Made by a program: the position numbers and the translations under genes
Notes under the pieces: generated by a model
Databases searched by the model: none
The model's input: only the letters and a program-made list of their open reading frames with translations
What the model was told of the DNA's origin: nothing
Shown: positions 34,092 to 42,151 of the stretch, piece after piece
How positions within the stretch are numbered: the first letter of the stretch is position 1
Layout of the letters: every line of letters starts with the position of its first letter
Assembly: GCF_013407145.1 (NCBI RefSeq)
Contig: NZ_CP026993.1
Span: 434,001-498,000 of the forward strand
Source: Nitrosopumilus cobalaminigenes
Lineage (GTDB): Archaea > Thermoproteota > Nitrososphaeria > Nitrososphaerales > Nitrosopumilaceae
DNA length: 64,000 nt
Reading direction: 5' to 3'

Positions 34092-35234
34092 ATGTCTACT
34101 TACCTAGAAATTGTTCCTATTGCTGGTAAAATTCTAAAAAAATATCCTTTATGTGATAATTGTTTGGGTAGGCTATTTTCCAAACCACTACATTTGTCAT
34201 CAAACAAACTATTGGGAAAAAAATTACACAAAAAATTTGGCTCTTCTGAAAAATGTTATGTTTGTAAAAATCTGTTTGACAATCTAAATTATTTTTTAAA
34301 ATTAATGATGAATGCTTCATCAAACTATTCTTTTACCACTTTTAGTGTTGGTACTACAGTAAAACCATCCATAGTTGATAGAGATGATTCTATACGTTCT
34401 GAATTCAAGCTAAAGGGAATTGATAGTATCAAGACTGACATTACCAAAGAACTAGGAAGACTATATTCTAGAAAAACAAAGAAAATACTTGATCCTGTGG
34501 ATCCTGATGCAACTTTTACTGTAAATTTTAAAGATGAATCATGCCAATTACGTTCAAAATCAATCACTCTTTCAGGAAGATATGTGAAATCACAACGAGG
34601 ATTTCCGCAGAAACAAAAATCTTGTGATAATTGTTCAGGTAAAGGGTGTCGGATTTGTAATTTTCATGGCATTACAGAATATGATAGTGTTGAGGGATCC
34701 ATCTCAAAACTAATTTTTAAAAAATTTGGTGGAACTACTGCAAAATTTACCTGGATTGGAGGTGAGGATCAATCAAGCTTAGTTCTAGGATCTGGTAGGC
34801 CTTTTTTTGTTAAAATACAAAATCCATTAAAAAGAAAAGTAAGACTATCTGATACGACAATCAACACGATAAACTTATCCAATCTAAAGTTAGTTTATGA
34901 ATCTCCGAAAAAATCTTTGAAATTTGTTTCCACTATTAAAATAACAATTTCCAGTGAATCTCCAATTAATTCAAAACATCTAAAAAAATTAAAAGATTTG
35001 ACTCTAAATCCAATAGTTGTCTATGAAAAATCTGGAAAACGTTCTGAGAAGAGAATCTTTCAAGTAAAATACAAAAAAATCTCAAAGAATGCATTTACTT
35101 TGAATATCAAGGCTGAAGGCGGTCTTCCTATCAAACGATTTGTTATTGGCGATGATGTTGCTCCTGGGATCTCAAAAATACTTGATACTTCATGTGTGTG
35201 CCAAGAATTTGATTTTTTGGATATTGTAGTATAA
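34092..35234 (+). CDS. pus10: tRNA pseudouridine synthase Pus10
   Basis: Archaeal Pus10 makes pseudouridine 54/55 in the T-arm of tRNAs. The N-terminal zinc cysteines are in CDNCLGRLF and CYVCKNLF, followed by a THUMP-like region. The catalytic aspartate is in WIGGEDQSSLVLGSGRPF. A cysteine-rich insertion CDNCSGKGCRIC occurs before it. The length of 380 residues is normal for archaea. It is co-directional with srp54 (26-bp gap). Confidence 0.92.
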   Translation: MSTYLEIVPIAGKILKKYPLCDNCLGRLFSKPLHLSSNKLLGKKLHKKFGSSEKCYVCKNLFDNLNYFLKLMMNASSNYSFTTFSVGTTVKPSIVDRDDSIRSEFKLKGIDSIKTDITKELGRLYSRKTKKILDPVDPDATFTVNFKDESCQLRSKSITLSGRYVKSQRGFPQKQKSCDNCSGKGCRICNFHGITEYDSVEGSISKLIFKKFGGTTAKFTWIGGEDQSSLVLGSGRPFFVKIQNPLKRKVRLSDTTINTINLSNLKLVYESPKKSLKFVSTIKITISSESPINSKHLKKLKDLTLNPIVVYEKSGKRSEKRIFQVKYKKISKNAFTLNIKAEGGLPIKRFVIGDDVAPGISKILDTSCVCQEFDFLDIVV

Positions 35235-35272
35235 TGATAACAATTAACTAGCGCTAATTATTGCAAATATTC

Positions 35273-35365
35273 ATGCCAATAAGAAAAAAAGGTAAACACC
35301 AAAGACATGCTGATCAAAGGGCTGCTACCAAGAAAAAAAAGAAAGCAGGCAAACCACGTTCTTGA
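35273..35365 (+). CDS. Possible 30-residue basic microprotein
   Basis: A frame of 30 codons encodes MPIRKKGKHQRHADQRAATK followed by a lysine-rich end (KKKKKAGKPRS). About half the residues are Lys, Arg or His, as in very small ribosomal or RNA-binding proteins. It lies 38 bp after pus10 and 42 bp before the next gene on the same strand. There is no clear TATA box or Shine-Dalgarno sequence, so expression is inferred only from position and composition. Confidence 0.45.
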   Translation: MPIRKKGKHQRHADQRAATKKKKKAGKPRS

Positions 35366-35407
35366 TCTAATCAACCTTTTTACGTTCAAAATTGTCGAGG
35401 GGTACTG

Positions 35408-36115
35408 TTGGATCCGTTAGTTCGTTTCAAAGAAGCACATTCTAAAGGAATCATCCCTGATGATGTTTTTGAATTAACAATGAAACGATTTCCCATTACT
35501 ATTGCAGGAATTAATCGAATTGAAAAAGCATCTGGAATTAGATATCCTATTGCTTACGTTGAACCTTCATTGGTCTTATCATCTCCAAATCCTAATTCAT
35601 ATGAATTTGGAATTTTGTTTGCTAGAACTATTCCTATTCTGTTTGAAGAAAAATTTCAAGTAGTTATTCAAATATCTGCTCCGCTAATCGCATATGGTTT
35701 GAAAGGAACAATTCATGCAATTTTAGCTCATGAATTTTTACATTTTTTGGATTTGATGAGAAAAATATCTAAAATGGAATTATTATCCGATGAACTTTCA
35801 GGAAATTTATTTGAAAATGTTTACAGTGATGAAACTCGATTGTTTGAACCTCGGGTTGTCTTTAAAGATAGAACTCTACTAAATCATATAACAAAGAAAT
35901 TCCCTGCAGGCTTTCGTGATTTTAAACTTGAAGATAAGGTTATGAAATTTTGGGCTGATAGAAATCTTCCAAAATCAAACATTTCTTTAGATACAAACAC
36001 TGTAAAATTATCTGCCGAATCCCTTTCTAAAATAAAACTTGATCCTGCATTTATCACTAAAATGGAGCAACTAGAAGAAAAAAGTTCAAAAATTCATAAA
36101 AAAAGACTTTATTAA
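35408..36115 (+). CDS. HExxH-motif protein, putative metallopeptidase
   Basis: I do not recognise the family. The 235-residue soluble protein has AILAHEFLHFLDLM with the zinc-protease motif HEFLH at residues 108-112, preceded by a hydrophobic strand and helix as expected for a gluzincin- or zincin-like active site. The third zinc ligand is not obvious; Glu/Asp residues around 125-140 are candidates. There is no signal peptide, so it would act in the cytoplasm. The TTG start has GAGGGG five bases upstream, suggesting Shine-Dalgarno use as an internal gene. Confidence 0.72.
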   Translation: MDPLVRFKEAHSKGIIPDDVFELTMKRFPITIAGINRIEKASGIRYPIAYVEPSLVLSSPNPNSYEFGILFARTIPILFEEKFQVVIQISAPLIAYGLKGTIHAILAHEFLHFLDLMRKISKMELLSDELSGNLFENVYSDETRLFEPRVVFKDRTLLNHITKKFPAGFRDFKLEDKVMKFWADRNLPKSNISLDTNTVKLSAESLSKIKLDPAFITKMEQLEEKSSKIHKKRLY

Positions 36116-36135
36116 AATCTCAAATTGGAACTCTG

Positions 36136-36145
36136 CTTATATAAT
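36136..36145 (+). promoter_or_regulatory. TATA-like box of the MEDS-domain gene
   Basis: CTTATATAAT is centred 26 nt upstream of GTG 36166, supporting GTG as the start of a leaderless message. The nearby ATG at 36150 stops after four codons. Confidence 0.5.
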
Positions 36146-36165
36146 AAAAATGCCTTATTGGTAAT

Positions 36166-36702
36166 GTGAAAAATACTCAGTTTCATCAGACTTTATTCTA
36201 TAAAACAGATGATGGAATTCATGATAAAATATTAGAATTTTTTAATGTTGGAATTAATGAGCATGAACGATGTGTGTTTCTAACTACTCAATCTGACGCA
36301 AATAATATTCTAGAGTATTTGAAAGAAAATCATAATCCTAGCACTGTGATCAAACTATTTTCATATTTCAATTTGCCAGATCCTGTTTTACATTCATCAT
36401 TGTTTGAAGAAAAAATGGAAAAAATTAGAAAAATTATTCTGAATCCTTCCTTTGAAGGTAGAATTGCATTTAATGTGTTGGGTGACATGTCTAGATTTTC
36501 ACAAAAAGTAATTTCCGAAATTACTGAAATAGAAAATTTTTTGGATTCTCTAGCTAATGAAAAAATTAAATTATTTTGTACTTTTAAAACTGGAATAGAA
36601 AATGAATCTTTTACAAAAATGATGAAAATGGCAATGTCTACTCATGATCATGCAATCTTTGAAAATGATGATGGTAGTTTCTCACAAGTAATTTTGAAAT
36701 AA
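36166..36702 (+). CDS. MEDS-domain sensory protein
   Basis: This 178-residue protein is a stand-alone MEDS domain (the sensor fold of methanogen/methylotroph DcmR-type proteins), recognisable in HDKILEFFNVGINEHERCVF and in the closing HDHAIFENDDGSF. In other proteins MEDS is joined to a kinase or a DNA-binding part; here it is alone. The ligand is unknown. The gene has its own promoter and is convergent with the S27ae/S24e genes. Confidence 0.78.
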   Translation: MKNTQFHQTLFYKTDDGIHDKILEFFNVGINEHERCVFLTTQSDANNILEYLKENHNPSTVIKLFSYFNLPDPVLHSSLFEEKMEKIRKIILNPSFEGRIAFNVLGDMSRFSQKVISEITEIENFLDSLANEKIKLFCTFKTGIENESFTKMMKMAMSTHDHAIFENDDGSFSQVILK

Positions 36703-36711
36703 TTAAAATTT

Positions 36712-36897
36712 TTATTGATTAAATTCTGTTAGTCCACATTTTCCACATGTGTGTCTGTCTTTATGTTCTGCCATGAAAGTTCCTTTTCCACATCTTGAAC
36801 ATACTTTTCTGGTTCTTGAGGTTTTATCTCCATCAATTTTATAGTATGATGCGATGCTTGGACTAGAACCTTTTTTGCCTTTTTTCTCTACCGGCAT
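36712..36897 (-). CDS. rps27ae: 30S ribosomal protein S27ae
   Basis: This is a 61-residue zinc-ribbon ribosomal protein. The cysteines are in [20 protein letters not shown] and [10 protein letters not shown]. It lacks the ubiquitin fusion found in eukaryotes, as expected for archaea. Its start overlaps the last base of rps24e, forming a two-gene ribosomal operon. Confidence 0.96.
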   Translation of the reverse strand: MPVEKKGKKGSSPSIASYYKIDGDKTSRTRKVCSRCGKGTFMAEHKDRHTCGKCGLTEFNQ

Positions 36898-37313
36898 TAT
36901 TCAGTTTTCTCCTCTTTTTTGGTTTCTTCTGCAGGTGCATCTTCAGCTTTTGCTTCAGTAGCTTCTGCAGGTGCATCTTCAGCTGGTGCTTCTGCTTCTT
37001 TTGCTGCAGCATCAGCTTCTGCAATTTTTGCTTTAGTTTTTTCTAGTCTTGAAAATATTGTTGGATTGACATGTTTTTTTGCCAATCCTTCATCATCATA
37101 AACATAGAATGTTCCTGTAACAAGAGATTTTCCGACATGAGTTTTTAATCTCATTGGAATTACAAATTTGCCATCAAGTTTGAATTCTTTTGTAACCATA
37201 TCTGCAGCTTCAAGGGTCTTTAGTTTGCCTCCTAATCCTGCAAAATTACAAGTCAATTCTCTTCTAGATAGAAAGCTGTTATTGACGTCTGTAATTGTCT
37301 CTATTATGGACAT
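36897..37313 (-). CDS. rps24e: 30S ribosomal protein S24e with acidic Ala/Glu tail
   Basis: The first ~95 residues are a normal archaeal S24e ([40 protein letters not shown]). A ~40-residue tail then follows, made of Ala, Glu, Pro and Lys repeats ([20 protein letters not shown]). The tail is an unusual addition and is probably disordered on the ribosome surface. A TATA-like box at 37337-37345 lies about 26 nt upstream of the ATG. It is first in the operon with rps27ae. Confidence 0.95.
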   Translation of the reverse strand: MSIIETITDVNNSFLSRRELTCNFAGLGGKLKTLEAADMVTKEFKLDGKFVIPMRLKTHVGKSLVTGTFYVYDDEGLAKKHVNPTIFSRLEKTKAKIAEADAAAKEAEAPAEDAPAEATEAKAEDAPAEETKKEEKTE

Positions 37314-37350
37314 GTATCAAAAATCTCTGGATATTTCATATAAACCTTGA

Positions 37351-37959
37351 TTGCAAATACAGAAGAAATTTAAGAAAATCCTTCAAAACTATCTTGTGGA
37401 ACGATATTTACTCCATTTTAAAAATGAGAAATATTTGCCTCAGAATTGCAGAGAGCTTGCGCATAAGGCAAGAGATCTAGCGGCTGACATGAAAAATGTG
37501 TCTGTAAGACTTGCAAGAGTAGCTACAAAATTTATCGAATTTGATGTTGCTGCAGAAAAAGAAGATCTTGATACTCTAGTTGATAAGCTATCCCCAATTG
37601 GTGATCTTGATAATGTTAGACATGTGTTTGAAGAGCACATTGAAAAAGAGAAAGGCATCACAGATGGAATATTTTTCTATAATAATGAAAGATTTTGGGA
37701 ATGTCATGAAGCATTTGAAGGTGTTTGGAATCAATGTTATGGAAGAGAAAAAGAACTAGTCCAAGGAATTATTCTAGTTGCAGTTGCATTTGCTCATCAA
37801 CAAGAAAACGAAGAAAGTATTGGTGTAGGGATGTTGGGCAGAGCTTTGGAGAAATTAGGCACTTCACCTTCTATGTATCATTCAATTGATGTTGATAGAA
37901 TAAGAAAGAAAGCAATTGAAATGCAACAATCTAAGAAATTAACTAGGTTTGAGATTTAA
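37351..37959 (+). CDS. DUF309-domain protein
   Basis: This is a 202-residue protein. The C-terminal half is the DUF309 helical domain: FFYNNERFWECHEAFEGVW, then QGIILVAVAFAHQQ. The N-terminal half is helical and basic and I do not recognise it. DUF309 has no established function. The TTG start is uncertain, as no well-placed TATA box is seen for the plus strand. The 3' end overlaps apgM by 17 bp in convergent orientation. Confidence 0.75.
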   Translation: MQIQKKFKKILQNYLVERYLLHFKNEKYLPQNCRELAHKARDLAADMKNVSVRLARVATKFIEFDVAAEKEDLDTLVDKLSPIGDLDNVRHVFEEHIEKEKGITDGIFFYNNERFWECHEAFEGVWNQCYGREKELVQGIILVAVAFAHQQENEESIGVGMLGRALEKLGTSPSMYHSIDVDRIRKKAIEMQQSKKLTRFEI

Positions 37960-39208
37960 TTAGTTCTAGGGATTTTGAAACAACTTCTGCACCTTGGAGT
38001 AAGCCAATACTGCCTTTCTTTGCTTGTTCTTCAGTCATTCTGGTAGTTCCATCATTTTTGATAAAATCTCCGGAAACAACAACTGGAACTGGATCATCAC
38101 TATGTCCTTTGTTAATACAAGGAGTTGAATGATCTGCAGATATTATGATTGCCACTTTACTCGAATCGATATTTTCAACAAGTGTTTTAAAGAATCTTTG
38201 ATCAATTTCTTCAATATTTTTCATTTTGCCTATTGCATCTCCGTCATGACCAAATTCATCTGGTCCTTTAAGATGTACATAGATTGAATTTTGAGTTTCC
38301 ATTGCTTTAGCTGCTACTCTTGCTTTTTCTTCATAATCTGTTAATCCTCCAGCTTCAAATGCTTTCATTTCTAGAACTTCTGAAATTCCAAGCTCTACTG
38401 GCATGTCGACTATACATGAAAAATTCATTCCGTATTTTTCATTAATTGGAATGACATCGGGATATTTGTTTCCTGCATCTCTAAGCAAAATACAACTAAG
38501 TGCTTTCTTATTTTCACTTTGTCTTTTTTTATTAATTTGACTTTCTTTCATAATGTCAATTGATTTTTCTGAAAATTCATTTACAAGATTTGCAGTAAAT
38601 TTTGATTCTTCTGTATCTTCTAATGGTAAACACTTTTCAATTTTTAGAAAATCTCCAACTGCTTTTGCAACTCCCATCCCTCCAATATTGCTGTAGGCAG
38701 GATCAGTATTGGTAATTTTTGAGGATAATTTTTGTGAATTTTTTCTTATTCTAACTGTTACTCTGTGACCTATTGTTGGAGAAACTACTACTGATACATC
38801 TGGGGATGACAATTGAATTTTTTCTTCAATTTCTTTTGCAATTCCATCTGCATCTTCTTTTTCAATATGTCTGCCTGCTCGTCTATCGATAATCACTTCT
38901 TCTTCATTTAATGTGGAATAATTCCCTCTAAGTGCCAAATCTCCATCTTTAAAGTCAATTCCAATTCCAATTGCTTCGATGACTCCCCTACCAGCATAAT
39001 CTTCATGTTTGAATTTGTATCCTAACATATTGAATACTGCGATATCTGATTCAGGAGCAATTCCTTTTCCTACTGATATTACCTCTCCGATGGAACCATT
39101 ACTGGCAATTTTATCTAAAATGGGTGTATTTGCAGCCTCTAGTGGTGTCTTTCCATCTAAATCTGGGTGTGGGAGATCTCCTACTCCATCCAAAAGAACA
39201 TAGATCAT
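37943..39208 (-). CDS. apgM: 2,3-bisphosphoglycerate-independent phosphoglycerate mutase, archaeal type
   Basis: This enzyme interconverts 3- and 2-phosphoglycerate in gluconeogenesis. It belongs to the alkaline-phosphatase-like superfamily: YVLLDGVGDLPHPDLDG at the N-terminus, catalytic Ser in APESDIAVFNMLGY, and metal ligands in GPDEFGHDGD and IIISADHSTPC. ATG 39208 (MIYVLLDG) is the family start; an in-frame TTG seven codons upstream is less likely. It complements pgk (9554-10780). Confidence 0.95.
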   Translation of the reverse strand: MIYVLLDGVGDLPHPDLDGKTPLEAANTPILDKIASNGSIGEVISVGKGIAPESDIAVFNMLGYKFKHEDYAGRGVIEAIGIGIDFKDGDLALRGNYSTLNEEEVIIDRRAGRHIEKEDADGIAKEIEEKIQLSSPDVSVVVSPTIGHRVTVRIRKNSQKLSSKITNTDPAYSNIGGMGVAKAVGDFLKIEKCLPLEDTEESKFTANLVNEFSEKSIDIMKESQINKKRQSENKKALSCILLRDAGNKYPDVIPINEKYGMNFSCIVDMPVELGISEVLEMKAFEAGGLTDYEEKARVAAKAMETQNSIYVHLKGPDEFGHDGDAIGKMKNIEEIDQRFFKTLVENIDSSKVAIIISADHSTPCINKGHSDDPVPVVVSGDFIKNDGTTRMTEEQAKKGSIGLLQGAEVVSKSLELIKSQT

Positions 39209-39465
39209 GTGAATATCAGAATTCTCCAAAATATTCCCTGATTGTACAGGATCTAATCCTCTGTTTTAAATCTTGCAACAAAAAATGCGATCAAAGTAAA
39301 ACATAACGTTCACAAATTTTTCTTTTCTTTTTTTTCATAGAAATTATTTTTGATGAAAATAGGATTTTCTTATTTTTTAGATTTTTTTGAAAAATTATTT
39401 TTAAAATTGAATTCTAACAGATCTTAGTAAACGTTTTAACATACATTTTACTTCCATTAACCATT

Positions 39466-40482
39466 ATGGGGGATATGCGCAAAGATTATGTTTCTGAGCG
39501 TTTCATGATTGTCGCAAAAAAAGACGACAAAGTAGTTGACCCAAAAAAATCTCCGTTTGCCCCTGGCAATGAATCTATGACCAATCCTTCTGTTTTATCT
39601 CTAGTTGCAAAAGATGGAATGCTACAACGTCTTCAAGACAATGAAGATGAATATGTTAAGAATTGGGCTATCCGAGTTTTTGAAAGTAAAAATCCTATTG
39701 TATCTATTGAAACTGAAAATTCCTACAGCGACAAACCATTTTACAGTGAACCTGCATATGGATATCATTACATTGTAGTTGCATCTCCAAACGAAAAAGA
39801 TTCTTTTGCAACAATTGATACTGAACAATGGTCTAACGTTCTAGTCGTTGTGCAAGATAGACTTCGATGGTTATACACGCAAAAGGGTGTCACTTATGTT
39901 TCGATTTATGGAGATCATGGTGACTTGGCAGGTAATGCAAACCCTCATCCTCATCTTAACTTGTTGACTTTCTCTACAATTCCTCCAGTAATTGAAACTG
40001 AGGCTGAAGCATCTCACAAAATTTTAAACGAAAAAGGTGTATGTCCAATGTGTCAAACAGTTAACGAAGAAATCAGTGGACCTAGGCAGGTACTTCAGAC
40101 TGAAGGATTTATTGCATTTTGCCCTTGGTCTCCTTCATATCCTTATGAATTTTGGATTTCTCCAAAAAAACACACTACAAGTTTCTCAAAAATTACTCAA
40201 AAAGAAATCAATGATTTGTCCTTGATTCTTCGAGCAACTTTGGGCGGTTTGTCAAAAACTGTGAAAAACGTTTCATACAATTTAGTTTTCCATTTATCTC
40301 CTGAAAAGAAAAACAGTAGACAAATTCATTGGCATATTGAAATTTATCCTATCACAAAATCTTGGTCTGGATTAGAGCGTGGATATGGAATTTTCTTAAA
40401 TGATATTTCTCCTGAACAAGCAGCTGAAAAACTTGGAGCAGCTTGCAGGAAAGAACTAGCCAACTTAGTTGGCATAGTGTGA
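39466..40482 (+). CDS. Galactose-1-phosphate uridylyltransferase-like protein (HIT superfamily)
   Basis: This 338-residue nucleotidyl transferase of the GalT branch has two HIT-like halves. GNANPHPHLNLL lies in the first, zinc-type cysteines CPMC in the middle, and the nucleophilic histidine pair in RQIHWHIEIYPI in the second. It probably transfers a nucleotide to or from a sugar-1-phosphate or a similar substrate. A true galactose pathway is not evident nearby, so the substrate is unknown. A GTTTTAACAT box about 26 nt upstream fits ATG 39466. Confidence 0.85.
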   Translation: MGDMRKDYVSERFMIVAKKDDKVVDPKKSPFAPGNESMTNPSVLSLVAKDGMLQRLQDNEDEYVKNWAIRVFESKNPIVSIETENSYSDKPFYSEPAYGYHYIVVASPNEKDSFATIDTEQWSNVLVVVQDRLRWLYTQKGVTYVSIYGDHGDLAGNANPHPHLNLLTFSTIPPVIETEAEASHKILNEKGVCPMCQTVNEEISGPRQVLQTEGFIAFCPWSPSYPYEFWISPKKHTTSFSKITQKEINDLSLILRATLGGLSKTVKNVSYNLVFHLSPEKKNSRQIHWHIEIYPITKSWSGLERGYGIFLNDISPEQAAEKLGAACRKELANLVGIV

Positions 40483-40524
40483 TTTTTTGAATGGTTTATT
40501 TATCAATTAGAATCTGTTAGAATT

Positions 40525-40965
40525 ATGGCAATAGAAAAATGGCTTGCAGTAACCAGTCTTGGTTTGTTTGCAATGTTTGCTGGAGAAATGATTTCAATTT
40601 ACTATTTTATGACAGATGTTCCCGAAGCTATTGAATTCTCAATAAAATTTGATGCTGATCCAAAAATATTTCAATTCATTTCAATTGGTGTTGCACCTGC
40701 TGGAATTCTAGCTGCAGTTCCTTTCATAATGACAAGACAGTATGGCTCAAAACCTGTTGGTGGGTTGATAGCTATAGGTGGAGTAATTATGTTGGTAGGA
40801 ATGTTGGTCACTTATTCCATGGTTGATCAAATCGATGATGTCTATATCACAGATGTTGTAAAGTATACTCCTATTTTGTTTATGATATTATCTATACCTG
40901 TAATTGTTGTAGGTGCGTATTTGACAAAAGAAAAAAAGCGTCGTCCAAAAAAAGAATTTTTTTAG
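40525..40965 (+). CDS. Four-helix membrane protein, unknown function
   Basis: I do not recognise this 146-residue protein. Four hydrophobic segments are visible (about 8-28, 50-68, 78-98 and 115-134), and the C-terminus is strongly basic (KEKKRRPKKEFF), so it is likely inside. A signal peptide cleavage site is not obvious. It has an independent TATA-like GTTTATTTATC upstream and overlaps the convergent acetyltransferase gene by four bases. Confidence 0.78.
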   Translation: MAIEKWLAVTSLGLFAMFAGEMISIYYFMTDVPEAIEFSIKFDADPKIFQFISIGVAPAGILAAVPFIMTRQYGSKPVGGLIAIGGVIMLVGMLVTYSMVDQIDDVYITDVVKYTPILFMILSIPVIVVGAYLTKEKKRRPKKEFF

Positions 40966-41399
40966 ATATTATCTAATCTTAATTCACTAGCTACTTGCTT
41001 GAATCCTAATTTTTCATAAAATGGTTTTACATCATCTGTACAATCCAAAATTGTCTTGTAACAGCCTCGTTTTTTTGAAACATCGATGAGATATTTCATA
41101 ATTTTTTCTCCAATTTTCTGACCTTGATATTCTTTATTCACCACCACGTCTTCAATATGCCCAACCAAACCCCCATCATGAATGAATTTAGATTCTATGA
41201 GTAGTGTTGTGGATCCTACAATTTTTCCATCTTTTTCTGCAACTGCAATGATATGATCTGGGTTTGCATTGATTTTCTCAAAAATCTCTTTTGCTTTTGA
41301 TTTTTCAATGTTGCTTGCTTGTTTTAATGAATCCAGTGATTTTAAGAATCCATTCCATAGATCTTCTTCTTTTAATTCTCTGATAATGATCTCACTCAT
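40962..41399 (-). CDS. GNAT acetyltransferase resembling glucosamine-6-phosphate N-acetyltransferase
   Basis: This is a 145-residue GNAT-fold acetyltransferase. The acetyl-CoA loop is YQGQKIGEKIMKYL. The order GGLVGHIEDVVVNKEY, then GCYKTILDCTDDVKPFYEKL closely follows eukaryotic Gna1, which acetylates glucosamine-6-phosphate. ATG 41399 overlaps the end of the nucleotidyltransferase gene by 8 bp. This pairing suggests UDP-GlcNAc or another N-acetylated sugar nucleotide. General GNAT activity is certain from the motif; the substrate is inferred. Confidence 0.82.
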   Translation of the reverse strand: MSEIIIRELKEEDLWNGFLKSLDSLKQASNIEKSKAKEIFEKINANPDHIIAVAEKDGKIVGSTTLLIESKFIHDGGLVGHIEDVVVNKEYQGQKIGEKIMKYLIDVSKKRGCYKTILDCTDDVKPFYEKLGFKQVASELRLDNI

Positions 41400-42096
41400 T
41401 TTTTCCTCGTTTTTGAGTATATTCTTTAGATGCTTTTTCATATGATGCCTTGTTACCTATATCTGTAAATCCTTTTTTTGTAATGAAACTACTGACTAGT
41501 TTTTTACTGGTCATGGCTTTTTTTATCACATCATCCATCCCGTATGGTTTATTCTTTGGAATTAGACTGAACACTTTTGGTTCCATTACATAGCATCCCA
41601 TGTTCACATTTGCTTTTATCTCTGGTTTTTCTTTCCAACTTAGTACCCTGCCTGTTTTTGACACATCAATTACTCCATATTCTAAATTGGTTTTGTATTC
41701 ATTAAGACTCATGGTGACAAATGCTTTTTTTGCTTTGTGTTGTTTAATCATGTTTCTAAGATTAAAATCAAATATTGAATCTCCATACATACAAACAAAA
41801 GAATCATCAATGAATTCTTCTGCCGTTTTTAGTTGACCTGCAGTAGCAAGTGGTTTATTTGAAATTGCATATTCTATGTTCACCCCAAATTTTTCTCCAT
41901 TACCAAAATAATCCTCAATTGATTTTCTAAGATAACTTACACACAAAACAAATGATTTTACTCCATTTTTTTTATTCCATTCAATAAGATGTTCTAAAAT
42001 TGGTTTTTTACCTAATAGCAACATTGGTTTTGGTGTCTTTAATGTTAATGGACGTAATCTAGTACCTATACCTCCTGCTAAAATTACTGTTTTCAC
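41392..42096 (-). CDS. Sugar-phosphate nucleotidyltransferase
   Basis: This NTP transferase of 234 residues activates a sugar-1-phosphate. The signature LAGGIGTRLRPLTLKTPKPM is at the N-terminus, and the metal/substrate motif VCMYGDSIFDFNL lies near residue 105. The left-handed beta-helix domain of GlmU or GMPP is absent. It resembles short RmlA/GlmU-N-like or mannose-1-phosphate guanylyltransferases. Its coupled neighbour is a Gna1-like acetyltransferase, so a role in UDP-GlcNAc formation is plausible. Confidence 0.88.
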   Translation of the reverse strand: MKTVILAGGIGTRLRPLTLKTPKPMLLLGKKPILEHLIEWNKKNGVKSFVLCVSYLRKSIEDYFGNGEKFGVNIEYAISNKPLATAGQLKTAEEFIDDSFVCMYGDSIFDFNLRNMIKQHKAKKAFVTMSLNEYKTNLEYGVIDVSKTGRVLSWKEKPEIKANVNMGCYVMEPKVFSLIPKNKPYGMDDVIKKAMTSKKLVSSFITKKGFTDIGNKASYEKASKEYTQKRGKNE

Positions 42097-42151
42097 AAAT
42101 CCTATTTGAGATATGACTATTTATGTTCAAGGATGATTTTAGACTAGAATT

